From NCBI RefSeq assembly GCF_036417845.1, contig NW_027118693.1, positions 4,350,001 to 4,414,000 on the forward strand: DNA of 64,000 nt. The letters are read 5' to 3'. Shown piece after piece: positions 48,101 to 62,730 of this stretch. The translations under genes and the position numbers were made by a program. The DNA comes from Apteryx mantelli. Lineage: Eukaryota; Chordata; Aves; Apterygiformes; Apterygidae. The notes under the pieces are model-generated. The model searched no databases. It was not told the DNA's origin and saw only the letters and a program-made list of their open reading frames with translations. Numbering within the stretch: position 1 is the first letter of the stretch; each line of letters opens with the position of its first letter.

Positions 48101-51100
48101 GCACTCAGCCACAGGTGTCATTACAACTACAAATTGTAGCCACAGGACCAGCACTGGCCTATCAGGCTTGAGCCACAAGTGACATCACAAACACAAACTG
48201 CTGCCATAGGACCAGCACAGGCCTATCAGGCACTGAGCCACAAGTGACATCACAACCACAAACCCCACCCACAGGTCGAGCACTGGCCTATCAGGCACTC
48301 AGCCACAAGTGACATCACAAACACAAACTCCCCTGACATCACCAGCACTGGCCTATCAGGCACTGAGCCACAACTGACCTCACAAACACAATCTCCACCC
48401 ACAGCACCAGCACTGGCCTATCAGGCACTCAGCCACAAGTGACATCGCAAACACAAACTGCACCCACAGCACCAGCACTGGCCTATCAGGCACTGAGACA
48501 CAAGTGACCTCACAACCATAACCTGCACCCACAGCACCAGCACTGGCCTATCAGGCACTCAACCACAAGTGACATCACAAACACAAACTCCACCCACAGC
48601 ACCAGCACTGGCCTATCAGGCACTGAGCCACAACTGACCTCACAAACACAATCTCCACCCACAGCACCAGCACTGGCCTATCAGGCACTCAGCCACAAGT
48701 GACATCGCAAACACAAACTGCACCCACAGGACCAGCACTGGCCTATCAGGCACTGAGCCACAAGTGACCTCACAACCACAAATTCCACCCACAGCACCAG
48801 CACTGGCCTATCAGGCACTCAACCACAAGTGACATCACAAACACAAACTCCACCCACAGCACCAGCACTGGCCTATCAGGCACTCAGCCACAAGTGACAT
48901 CACAACCACAAATTCCACCCACAGCACCAGCACTGGCCTATAAGGCACTGAGCCACAAGTGACCTCACAACCACAAACTGCACCCACAGCACCAGCACTG
49001 GCCTATCAGGCACTGAGTCACAAGTGACATCACAAACACAAACTGCACCCACATCACCAGCACTGGCCTATCAGGCACTGAGACACAAGTGAAATCAAAA
49101 CCACAAACCCCACCCACATCACCAGCACTGGCCTATCAGGCACTGAGACACAACTGACCTCACAAACACAAACTGCACCCACAGCACCAGCACTGGCCTA
49201 TCAGGCACTCAGCCACAAGTGACATCACAACCACAAACTGCACACACAGCACCAGCACTGGCCTATCAGGCACTCAGCCACAAGTGACAGCACAAACACA
49301 AACTGCAGCCACACCACCAGCACTGCCCTATCAGGCACTCAGCCACAAGTGACATCACAAACACAAACTGCACCCACATCACCAGCACTGGCCTATCAGG
49401 CACTCAGCCACAAGTGACCTCACAACCATAACCTGCACCCACAGCACCAGCACTGGCCTATCAGGCACTCAGCCACAACTGACCTCACAATCACAAACTG
49501 CAGCCACAGGACAAGCACTGGCCTATCAGGCACTGAGCCACAAGTGACATCACAAACACAAACTGCACCCACAGCACCAGCACTGGCCTATCAGGCACTG
49601 AGCCACAAGTGACATCACAAACACAAACTGCACCCACAGCACCAGCACTGGCCTATCAGGCACTCAGCCACAAGTGACATCACAAACACAAACTCCCCTG
49701 ACATCACCAGCACTGGCCTATCAGGCACTGAGCCACAAGTGACATCACAACCACAAACTGCACCCACAGCACCAGCACTGGCCTATCAGGCACTCAACCA
49801 CAAGTGACATCACAAACACAAACTCCACCCACAGCACCAGCACTGGCCTATCAGGCACTGAGCCACAAGTGACATCACAACCACAAATTCCACCCACAGC
49901 ACCAGCACTGGCCTATCAGGCACTGAGCCACAAGTGACCTCACAACCACAAACTGCACCCACAGCACCAGCACTGGCCTATCAGGCACTCAGCCACAAGT
50001 GACAGCACAACCACAAATTCCACCCACAGCACCAGCACTGGCCTATAAGGCACTGAGCCACAAGTGACCTCACAAACACAAACTCCACCCACAGCACCAG
50101 CACTGGCCTATCAGGCACTGAGCCACAAGTGACATCACAACCACAAATTCCACCCACAGCACCAGCACTGGCCTATCAGGCACTGACCCACAAGTGACAT
50201 CACAACCACAAACTGCACCCACAGCACCAGCACTGGCCTATCAGGCACTCAGCCACAAGTGACATCACAACCACAAATTCCACCCACAGCACCAGCACTG
50301 GCCTATAAGGCACTGAGCCACAAGTGACCTCACAACCACAAACTGCACCCACAGCACCAGCACTGGCCTATCAGGCACTGAGTCACAAGTGACATCACAA
50401 ACACAAACCCCACCCACATCACCAGCACTGGCCTATCAGGCACTGAGACACAACTGACCTCACAAACACAAACTGCACCCACAGCACCAGCACTGGCCTA
50501 TCAGGCACTCAGCCACAAGTGACATCACAACCACAAACTGCACACACAGCACCAGCACTGGCCTATCAGGCACTCAGCCACAAGTGACAGCACAAACACA
50601 AACTGCAGCCACACCACCAGCACTGCCCTATCAGGCACTCAGCCACAAGTGACATCACAACCACAAACTGCACCCACATCACCAGCACTGGCCTATCAGG
50701 CACTCAGCCACAAGTGACCTCACAACCATAACCTGCACCCACAGCACCAGCACTGGCCTATCAGGCACTGAGCCACAAGTGACATCACAGCCACAAACTG
50801 TACCCACAGCACCAGCACTGGCCTATCAGGCACTCAGCCACAAGTGACATCACAAACACAAACCCCACCCACAGGACCAGCACTGGCCTATCAGGCACTC
50901 AGCCACAAGTGACATCACAAACACAAACCCCACCCACAGGACCAGCACTGGCCTATCAGGCACTGACCCACAAGTGACATCACAAAGGCAAACTCCACCC
51001 ACAGCACCAGCACTGGCCTATCAAGCACTGAGTCACAAGTGATATCACAAGCACAAACTGCACCCACAGCACCAGCACTGGCCTATCAGGCATTCAGCCA

Positions 51101-51229
51101 CAAGTGACATCACAAACACAAACTCCACCCACAGGACCAACACTGGCCTATCAGGCACTGACCCACAAGTGAAACCACAACCACAAACTGCACCCACAGC
51201 ACCAGCACTGGCCTATCAGACACTGAGCC

Positions 51230-54200
51230 ACAAGTGACATCATAAACACAAATAGCACGCACATCACCAGCACTGGCCTATCAGGCACTGAGCCACAAGT
51301 GACCTCACAACCATAACCTGCACCCACAGCACCAGCACTGGCCTATCAGGCACTCAGCCACAAGTGACATCACAAACACAAATTCCACCAACATCACCAG
51401 CACTGGCCTATCAGGCACTCAGCCACTAGTAACATCACAAACACAAACGCAACCCACAGCACCAGCACTGGCCTATCAGGCACTGAGCCACAAGGGACAT
51501 CACAAACACAAACTCCACCCACAGCACCAGCACTGGCCTATCAGGCACTGAGACACAAGTGACATCACAAACACAAACTGCAGTCAGATGGACCAGAACT
51601 GGCCTATCAGGCACTCAGCCACAAGTGACATCACAAACACAAACTCCACCCACAGCACCAGCACTGGCCTATCAGGCACTGACCCACAAGTGACATCACA
51701 AACACAATCTCCACCCACAGGACCAGCACTGGCCTATCAGGCACTCAGCCACAAGTGACATCACAAAGGCAAACTCCACCCACAGCACCAGCACTGGCCT
51801 ATCAAGCACTGAGTCACAAGTGATATCACAAGCACAAACTGCACCCACATCACCAGCACTGGCCTATCAGGCATTCAGCCACAAGTGACATCACAACCAC
51901 AAACTCCACCCACAGGACCAACACTGGCCTATCAGGCACTGACCCACAAGTGAAACCACAACCACAAACTGCACCCACAGCACCAGCACTGGCCTATCAG
52001 GCACTCAGCCACAGGTGACATTACAACTACAAATTGTAGCCACAGGACCAGCACTGGCCTATCAGGCTTGAGCCACAAGTGACATCACAAACACAAACTG
52101 CTGCCATAGGACCAGCACAGGCCTATCAGGCAGTCAGCCACAAGTGACATCACAACCACAAACTGAACTCACGTGACCAGCACTGGCCTATCAGGCACTG
52201 AGCCACAAGTGACATCTCAAAGAAAAACTGGAGCCATGTGACCAGCACTGGCCTATCAGGCACTGAGCCACAAGTGACATCACAACCACAAACCCCACCC
52301 ACAGCACCAGCACTGGCCTATCAGGCACTCAGTCACAAGCAACATCACAAACACAAACTGCACCCACAGCACCAGCACTGGCCTATCAGGCACTGACCCA
52401 CAAGTGACATCACAAACACAAACTCCACCCACAGGACCAACACTGGCCTATCAGGCACTGAGCCACAAGTGACATCTCAAAGAAAAACTGGAGCCATGTG
52501 ACCAGCACTGGCCTATCAGGCACTGAGCCACAAGTGACATCACAACCACAAACTGCACCGACAGCACCAGCACTGGCCTATCAGGCACTCAGCCACAAGT
52601 GACCTCACAAACACAAACTCCACACACAGGACCAGCACTGGCCTATCAGGCACTGACCCACAAGTGACCTCACAAAGGCAAACTCCACCCACAGCACCAG
52701 CACTGGCCTATCAAGCACTGAGTCACAAGTGATATCACAAGCACAAACTGCACCCACAGGACCAGCACTGGCCTATCAGGCATTCAGCCACAAGTGACAT
52801 CACAAACACAAACTCCACCCACAGGACCAACACTGGCCTATCAGGCACTGACCCACAAGTGAAACCACAACCACAAACTGCACCCACAGCACCAGCACTG
52901 GCCTATCAGACACTGAGCCACAAGTGACATCATAAACACAAATAGCACGCACATCACCAGCACTGGCCTATCAGGCACTGAGCCACAAGTGACCTCACAA
53001 CCATAACCTGCACCCACAGCACCAGCACTGGCCTATCAGGCACTCAGCCACAAGTGACATCACAAACACAAATTCCACCAACATCACCAGCACTGGCCTA
53101 TCAGGCACTCAGCCACTAGTAACATCACAAACACAAACGCAACCCACAGCACCAGCACTGGCCTATCAGGCACTCAGCCACAACTGACATCACAAACACA
53201 AACTCCACCCACAGCACCAGCACTGGCCTATCAGGCACTGAGACACAAGTGACATCATAAACACAAATAGCACGCACATCACCAGCACTGGCCTATCAGG
53301 CACTGAGCCACAAGTGACCTCACAACCATAACCTGCACCCACAGCACCAGCACTGGCCTATCAGGCACTCAGCCACAAGTGACATCACAAACACAAATTC
53401 CACCAACATCACCAGCACTGGCCTATCAGGCACTCAGCCACTAGTAACATCACAAACACAAACGCAACCCACAGCACCAGCACTGGCCTATCAGGCACTG
53501 AGCCACAAGGGACATCACAAACACAAACTCCACCCACAGCACCAGCACTGGCCTATCAGGCACTGAGACACAAGTGACATCACAAACACAAACTGCAGTC
53601 AGATGGACCAGAACTGGCCTATCAGGCACTCAGCCACAAGTGACATCACAAACACAAACTCCACCCACAGCACCAGCACTGGCCTATCAGGCACTGACCC
53701 ACAAGTGACATCACAAACACAATCTCCACCCACAGGACCAGCACTGGCCTATCAGGCACTCAGCCACAAGTGACATCACAAAGGCAAACTCCACCCACAG
53801 CACCAGCACTGGCCTATCAAGCACTGAGTCACAAGTGATATCACAAGCACAAACTGCACCCACATCACCAGCACTGGCCTATCAGGCATTCAGCCACAAG
53901 TGACATCACAACCACAAACTCCACCCACAGGACCAACACTGGCCTATCAGGCACTGACCCACAAGTGAAACCACAACCACAAACTGCACCCACAGCACCA
54001 GCACTGGCCTATCAGGCACTCAGCCACAGGTGACATTACAACTACAAATTGTAGCCACAGGACCAGCACTGGCCTATCAGGCTTGAGCCACAAGTGACAT
54101 CACAAACACAAACTGCTGCCATAGGACCAGCACAGGCCTATCAGGCAGTCAGCCACAAGTGACATCACAACCACAAACTGAACTCACGTGACCAGCACTG

Positions 54201-55259
54201 GCCTATCAGGCACTGAGCCACAAGTGACATCTCAAAGAAAAACTGGAGCCATGTGACCAGCACTGGCCTATCAGGCACTGAGCCACAAGTGACATCACAA
54301 CCACAAACCCCACCCACAGCACCAGCACTGGCCTATCAGGCACTCAGTCACAAGCAACATCACAAACACAAACTGCACCCACAGCACCAGCACTGGCCTA
54401 TCAGGCACTGACCCACAAGTGACATCACAAACACAAACTCCACCCACAGGACCAACACTGGCCTATCAGGCACTGAGCCACAAGTGACATCTCAAAGAAA
54501 AACTGGAGCCATGTGACCAGCACTGGCCTATCAGGCACTGAGCCACAAGTGACATCACAACCACAAACTGCACCGACAGCACCAGCACTGGCCTATCAGG
54601 CACTCAGCCACAAGTGACCTCACAAACACAAACTCCACACACAGGACCAGCACTGGCCTATCAGGCACTGACCCACAAGTGACCTCACAAAGGCAAACTC
54701 CACCCACAGCACCAGCACTGGCCTATCAAGCACTGAGTCACAAGTGATATCACAAGCACAAACTGCACCCACAGGACCAGCACTGGCCTATCAGGCATTC
54801 AGCCACAAGTGACATCACAAACACAAACTCCACCCACAGGACCAACACTGGCCTATCAGGCACTGACCCACAAGTGAAACCACAACCACAAACTGCACCC
54901 ACAGCACCAGCACTGGCCTATCAGACACTGAGCCACAAGTGACATCATAAACACAAATAGCACGCACATCACCAGCACTGGCCTATCAGGCACTGAGCCA
55001 CAAGTGACCTCACAACCATAACCTGCACCCACAGCACCAGCACTGGCCTATCAGGCACTCAGCCACAAGTGACATCACAAACACAAATTCCACCAACATC
55101 ACCAGCACTGGCCTATCAGGCACTCAGCCACTAGTAACATCACAAACACAAACGCAACCCACAGCACCAGCACTGGCCTATCAGGCACTCAGCCACAACT
55201 GACATCACAAACACAAACTCCACCCACAGCACCAGCACTGGCCTATCAGGCACTGAGAC
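51230..55259 (+). repeat. 2,015-bp (31-monomer) tandem duplication in the array
   Basis: 51230-53244 repeats as 53245-55259. Marker variants (GGCAAACTCC, the 66-base monomer, the 64-base monomer, CTCAAAGAAAAACTGG) recur at a constant offset of 2,015 bases. The boundary is visible where CATAAACACAAATAGCACGC resumes at about 53256. Confidence 0.9.
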
Positions 55260-58200
55260 ACAAGTGACATCACAACCACAAACTGCAGTCAGATGGACCA
55301 GAACTGGCCTATCAGGCACTCAGCCACAAGTGACATCACAAACACAAACTCCACCCACATCACCAGCACTGGCCTATCAGGCACTCAGCCACAGGTGACA
55401 TTACAACTACAAATTGTAGCCACAGGACCAGCACTGGCCTATCAGGCTTGAGCCACAAGTGACATCACAAACACAAACTGCTGCCATAGGACCAGCACAG
55501 GCCTATCAGGCAGTCAGCCACAAGTGACATCACAACCACAAACCCCACCCACAGCACCAGCACTGGCCTATAAGGCACTGAGCCACAAGTGACCTCACAA
55601 CCACAAACTGCACCCACAGCACCAGCACTGGCCTATCAGGCACTGAGTCACAAGTGACATCACAAGCACAAACCCCACCCACATCACCAGCACTGGCCTA
55701 TCAGGCACTCAGCCACAAGTGACAGCACAAACACAAACTGCAGCCACACCAGCAGCACTGCCCTATCAGGCACTCAGCCACAAGTGACCTCACAACCATA
55801 ACCTGCACCCACAGCACCAGCACTGGCCTATCAGGCACTGAGCCACAAGTGACATCACAACCACAAATTGTACCCACAGCACCAGCACTGGCCTATCAGG
55901 CACTCAGCCACAAGTGACATCACAACCACAAACCCCACCCACAGGACCAGCACTGGCCTATCAGGCACTGACCCACAAGTGACCTCACAAAGGCAAACTC
56001 CACCCACAGCACCAGCACTGGCCTATCAAGCACTGAGTCACAAGTGATATCACAAGCACAAACTGCACCCACAGGACCAGCACTGGCCTATCAGGCATTC
56101 AGCCACAAGTGACATCACAAACACAAACTCCACCCACAGGACCAACACTGGCCTATCAGGCACTGACCCACAAGTGAAACCACAACCACAAACTGCACCC
56201 ACAGCACCAGCACTGGCCTATCAGGCACTGAGCCACAAGTGACATCACAAACACAAACTGCACCCACAGCACCAGCACTGGCCTATCAGGCACTGAGCCA
56301 CAAGTGACATCACAAACACAAATTCCACCAACATCACCAGCACTGGCCTATAAGGCACTCAGCCACTAGTAACATCACAAACACAAACGCAACCCACAGC
56401 ACCAGCACTGGCCTATCAGGCACTGAGCCACAAGTGACATCACAAACACAAACTCCACCCACAGCACCAGCACTGGCCTATCAGGCACTGAGACACAAGT
56501 GACATCACAACCACAAACTGCAGTCATATGGACCAGAACTGGCCTATCAGGCACTCAGCCACAAGTGACATCACAACCACAAACTGCACCCACAGCACCA
56601 GCACTGGCCTATCAGGCACTCAGCCACAAGTGACATCACAACCACAAACTGCACCCACAGCACCAGCACTGGCCTATCAGGCACTCAGCCACAAGGGACA
56701 TCACAACTACAAATTGTAGCCACAGGACCAGCACTGGCCTATCAGGCTTGAGCCACAAGTGACATCACAAACACAAACTGCAGCCATAGGACCAGCACAG
56801 GCCTATCAGGCAATGAGCCACAAGTGACATCACAAACACAAACTGCACCCACAGCACCAGCACTGGCCTATCAGGCACTCAGCCACAAGTGACCTCACAA
56901 CCATAACCTGCACCCACAGCACCAGCACTGGCCTATCAGGCACTGAGCCACAAGTGACATCACAGCCACAAACTGCACCCACAGCACCAGCACTGGCCTA
57001 TCAGGCACTGAGCCACAAGTGACATCACAAACACAAATAGCACGCACATCACCAGCACTGGCCTATCAGGCACTGAGCCACAAGTGACATCACAAACACA
57101 AACTCCACCCACAGCACCAGCACTGGCCTATCAGGCACTGAGCCACAAGTGACATCAAAAACACAATCTCCACCCACAGCACCAGCACTGGCCTATCAGA
57201 CACTGAGCCACAAGTGACATCATAAACACAAATAGCACGCACATCACCAGCACTGGCCTATCAGGCACTGAGCCACAAGTGACATCACAAACACAAATTC
57301 CACCCACAGCACCAGCACTGGCCTATCGGGCACTCAGCCACAAGTGACATCACAAACACAAACTCCACCCACATCACTATCACTGGCCTATCAGGCACTC
57401 AGCCACAAGTGACATCACAAACACAAACTCCACCCACAGCACCAGCACTGGCCTATCAGGCACTGAGCCACAAGTGACATCACAAACACAAACTGCACCC
57501 ACAGCACCAGCACTGGTCTATCAGGCACTCAGCCACAACTGACATCACAAACACAAACTCCACCCACAGGTCGAGCACTGGCCTATCAGGCACTCAGCCA
57601 CAAGTGACATCACAAACACAAACTGCAGCCACAGCACCAGCACTGGCCTATCAGGCACTCAGCCACAAGTGACATCACAAAAACAACCTACACCCACATC
57701 ACCAGCACTGGCCTATCAGGCACTCAGCCACAAGGGACATCACAGCCACAAATTCCACCCACAGCACCAGCACTGGCCTATCAGGCACTCAGCCACAAGT
57801 GACATCACAAACACAAACTCCACCCACAGCACCAGCACTGGCCTATCAGGCACTCAGCCACAAGTGACATCACAACCAGAAACTCCAACCACAGCACTAG
57901 CACTGGCCTATCAGGCACTCAGCCACAAGTGACATCACAACCACAAACTCCACCCACAGCACCAGCACTGGCCTATCAGGCACTCAGCCACAAGTGACAT
58001 CACAAACACAACCTACACCCACAGCACCAGCACTGGCCTATCAGGCACTCAGCCACAAGTGACATCACAACCAGAAACTCCAACCACAGCACTAGCACTG
58101 GCCTATCAGGCACTCAGCCACAAGTGACATCACAACCACAAACTCCACCCACAGCACCAGCACTGGCCTATCAGGCACTCAGCCACAAGGGACATCACAA

Positions 58201-58544
58201 ACACAAACTGCACCCACAGCACCAGCACTGGCCTATCAGGCACTGAGCCATAAGTGACATCACAAACACAAGCTGCAGCCACAGGACCAGCACTGGCCTA
58301 TCAGGCACTCAGCCACAAGTGACATCACAAACACAAACTCCACCCACAGCACCAGCACTGGCCTATCAGGCACTCAGCCACAACTGACATCACAAACACA
58401 AACTGCAGCCACAGCACCAGCACTGGCCTATCAGGCACTCAGCCACAAGGGACATCACAAACACAAACTGCACCCACAGCACCAGCACTGGCCTATCAGG
58501 CACTGAGCCAAAAGTGACCTCACAACCACAAATTCCACCCACAG

Positions 58545-58760
58545 CACCAGCACTGGCCTATCGGGCACTCAGCCACAAGTGACATCACAAACACAAACTC
58601 CACCCACATCACTATCACTGGCCTATCAGGCACTGAGCCAAAAGTGACCTCACAACCACAAATTCCACCCACAGCACCAGCACTGGCCTATCGGGCACTC
58701 AGCCACAAGTGACATCACAAACACAAACTCCACCCACATCACTATCACTGGCCTATCAGG
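58545..58760 (+). repeat. 130-bp (2-monomer) local duplication
   Basis: CTATCGGGCACTCAGCCACA at 58559 and 58689, each followed by CATCACTATCACTGGCC, shows a two-monomer block copied in tandem. A related copy with the same variants lies near 57326-57390. Confidence 0.85.
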
Positions 58761-61700
58761 CACTCAGCCACAAGTGACATCACAAACACAAACTGCACCC
58801 ACAGCACCAGCACTGGCCTATCAGGCACTCAGCCACAAGTGACATCACAAACAAAAACTCCACCCAAAGGACGACCACTGGCCTATCAGGCACTGAGACA
58901 CAAGTGACATCACAACCACATACTGCACCCACAGCACCAGCACTGGCCTATCAGGCACTGAGCCACAAGTGACTTTAAAACCACAAACTCGACCCATGTG
59001 ACCAGCACTGGCCTATCAGGCATTGAGCCACAACTGACATCACAACCACAAGCTGCACCCACAGGACCAGCACTGGCCTATCAGGCACTCAGCCACAAGT
59101 GACATCACAAACAAAACCCCACCCATATCACCAGCACTGGCCTATCAGGCACTCAGCCACAATTGACATCACAAACACAAACTCCAGCCACAGCACCAGC
59201 ACTGGCCTATCAGGAACTGACGCACAAGTGACCTCACAAACACAAACTGCACCCACATCACCAGCACTGGCCTATCAGGCACTCAGCCACAAGTGACATC
59301 ACAAACACAAACTGCACCCAGAGGACCAGCACTGGCCTATCAGGCACTCAGCCACAAGTGACATCACAAACACAAACTCCACCCACAGGTCGAGCACTGG
59401 CCTATCAGGCACTCAGCCACAAGTGACATCACAAAAACAACCTACACCCACATCACCAGCACTGGCCAATCAGGCACTGTGCCACAAGGGACATCACAAC
59501 CACAAATTCCACACACAGCACCAGCACTGGCCTATCAGGCACTCAGCCACAAGTGACATCACAAACACAAACTCCACCCACAGCACCAGCACTGGCCTAT
59601 CAGGCACTCAGCCACAAGTGACATCACAAACACAAACTGCACCCACAGCACCAGCACTGGCCTATCAGGCACTCAGCCACAAGTGACATCACAAACACAA
59701 ACTGCACCCACAGCACCAGCACTGGCCTATCAGGCACTCAGCCACAAGTGACATCACAAACAAAAACTCCACCCAAAGGACGACCACTGGCCTATCAGGC
59801 ACTCAGCCACAAGTGACATCACAAACATAAAATCCACCCACAGCACCAGCAATGGCCTATCAGGCACTCAGCCACAAGTGACATCACAACCACAAACTCC
59901 ACCCACAGCACCAGCACTGGCCTATCAGGCACTCAGCCACAAGTGACATCACAAACACAAACTCCACCCACAGCACCAGCACTGGCCTATCAGGCACTCA
60001 GCCACAAGTGACATCACAAACAAAAACTCCACCCAAAGGACGACCACTGGCCTATCAGGCACTCAGCCACAAGTGACATCACAAAAACAACCTACACCCA
60101 CAGCACCAGCACTGGCCTATCAGGCACTCAGCCACAAGTGACATCACAACCAGAAACTCCAACCACAGCACTAGCACTGGCCTATCAGGCACTCAGCCAC
60201 AAGTGACATCACAAAAACAACCTACACCCACAGCACCAGCACTGGCCTATCAGGCACTCAGCCACAAGTGACATCACAACCACAAACTCCAACCACAGCA
60301 CTAGCACTGGCCTATCAGGCACTCAGCCACAAGTGACATCACAACCACAAACTCCACCCACAGCACCAGCACTGGCCTATCAGGCACTCAGCCACAAGTG
60401 ACATCACAAACACGAACTGCACCCACAGGACCAGCACTGGCCTATCAGGCACTCAGCCACAAGTGACATCACAAACACGAACTGCACCCACAGGACCAAC
60501 ACTGGCCTATCAGGCACTGACCCACAAGTGAAACCACAACCACAAACTGCACCCACAGCACCAGCACTGGCCTATCAGGCACTCAGCCACAAGTGACATC
60601 ACAACCACAAACTCCACCCACAGCACCAGCACTGGCCTATCAGGCACTGAGCCACAAGTGACATCACAAACACAAACTGCACCCACAGCACCAGCACTGG
60701 CCTATCAGGCACTCAGCCACAAGTGACATCACAAACAAAAACTCCACCCAAAGGACGACCACTGGCCTATCAGGCACTCAGCCACAAGTGACATCACAAC
60801 CACATACTGCACCCACAGCACCAGCACTGGCCTATCAGGCACTGAGCCACAAGTGACTTTAAAACCACAAACTCGACCCATGTGACCAGCACTGGCCTAT
60901 CAGGCATTGAGCCACAACTGACATCACAACCACAAGCTGCACCCACAGGACCAGCACTGGCCTATCAGGCACTCAGCCACAACTGACATCACAAACAAAA
61001 ACCCCACCCACAGCACCAGCACTGGCCTATCAGACACTGAGACACAAGTGACATCACACACACAAATTCCACACACAGCACCAGCACTGGACTGTCAGGC
61101 ACTCAGCCACAAGTGACCTCACAAACACAAACTCCACCCACAGCACCAGCACTGGCCTATCAGGCACTCAGACACAAGGGACATCACAACCACAAATTGC
61201 ACCCACAGCACCAGCACTGGCCTATCAGGCACTCAGCCACAAGTGACTTCAAAACCATAACCTGCACCCACAGGACCAGCACTGGCCTATCAGGCACTCA
61301 GCCACAAGTGACATCACAAACACAAACTGCACCCACAGCACCAGCACTGGCCTATCAGGCACTCAGCCACAAGTGACATCACAAACACAAACTCCACCCA
61401 CAGCACCAGCACTGGCCTATCAGGCACTCAGCCACAAGTGACATCACAAACACAAACTCCACCCAAAGGACGAGCACTGGCCTATCAGGCACTGAGACAC
61501 AAGTGACATCACAACCACAAACTCCACCCACAGCACCAGCACTGGCCTATCAGGCACTGAGCCAAAAGTGACCTCACAACCACAAACTCCACCCACATCA
61601 CCAGCACTGGCCTATCAGGCACTCAGCCACAAGTGACATCACAAACACAAACTGCACCCACAGCACCAGCACTGGCCTATCAGGCACTCAGCCGCAAGTG

Positions 61701-62730
61701 ACATCACAAACACAAACTCCACCCACAGGACCAGCACTGGCCTATCAGGAACTGACGCACAAGTGACCTCAAAACCACTAACTGCACCCACAGCACTAGC
61801 ACTGGCCTATCAGGCACTCAGCCAAAAGTGACATCACAACCACTAACTGCACCCACAGCACCAGCACTGGCCTATCAGGCACTCAGCCACAAGTGACATC
61901 ACAAACACAAACTCCACCCACAGCACCAGCACTGGCCTATCAGGCACTCAGCAACAAGTGACCTCACAACCACAAACTGCACCCACAGCACCAGCACTGG
62001 CCTATCAGGCACTGAGTCACGACTGACATCACAAACACAAACTGCAGCCACATCACCAGCACTGGCCTATCAGGTACTCAGCCACAAGTGACCTCACAAC
62101 CACAAACTGCACCCACAGCACCAGCACTGGCCTATCAGGCACTGAGCCACAAGTGACATCACAAACACAAACTCCACGCACATCACCAGCACTGGCCTAT
62201 CAGGCACTGAGTCATGACTGACATCACAAACACAAACTCCACCCACAGCACCAGCCATGGCCTATCAGGCATTCAGCCACAAGTGACATCACAATCACAA
62301 ACTGCAGCCACATCACTAGCACTGGCCTATCAGGCACTCAGCCACAAGTGACCTCACAACCACAAACTGCACCCACATCACCAGCAGTGGCCTATCAGGC
62401 ACTGAGACACAAGTGACATCACAAACACAAATTCCACCCACATCACCAGCACTGGCCTATCAGGCATTGAGCCACAAGTGACCTCAGAACCACAAACTGC
62501 ACCCACAGCACCAGCACTGGCCTCTCAGGCACTGAGCCACAAGTGACATCACAAACACAAACTGCAGCCACATCACCAGCACTGGCCTATCAGGCACTCA
62601 GCCACAAGTGACATCACAAACACAAACTCCAGCCAAATCACCAGCACTGGCCTATCACGCACTCAGCCACAAGTGACCTCACAACCACAAACTGCACACA
62701 CAGCACCAGCACTGGCCTATCAGGCACTCA

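Larger units (their letters stand above)
40545..62730 (+). repeat. 65-bp satellite array, core, about 340 monomers
   Basis: Head-to-tail tandem repeat with a 65-base period; 40611-40675 is a representative monomer. Successive CTATCAGGCA motifs at 40551, 40616 and 40681 fix the period. Each monomer contains CTGGCCTATCAGGCACT, then CCACAAGTGAC(C/A)TCACAA, then CACAAACT and a CACCCACAGCACCAGCA-type end. Common variable sites are GAG/CAG after GGCACT, CC/CA in the palindrome and GCA/CCA after AACT. Length variants are 64 bases (GGCTTGAG, for example at 43745, 48170, 52071) and 66 bases (GTCAGATGGACCAG, for example at 46631, 47163, 51585). CpG is nearly absent. The strand shown is rich in C and A. 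There are no spacers and no genes inside. Confidence 0.99.

Noticed and set aside
40536-61376. Many 60-100-codon open frames inside the tandem array
   Set aside because: They are translations of the 65-bp repeat in rotating frames, begin at arbitrary ATG or near-cognate codons and end at the regular TGA. They show no protein domain.
40545-62730. A CRISPR-like array
   Set aside because: The repeats are contiguous with no unique spacers, there are no cas genes, and the genome is eukaryotic.
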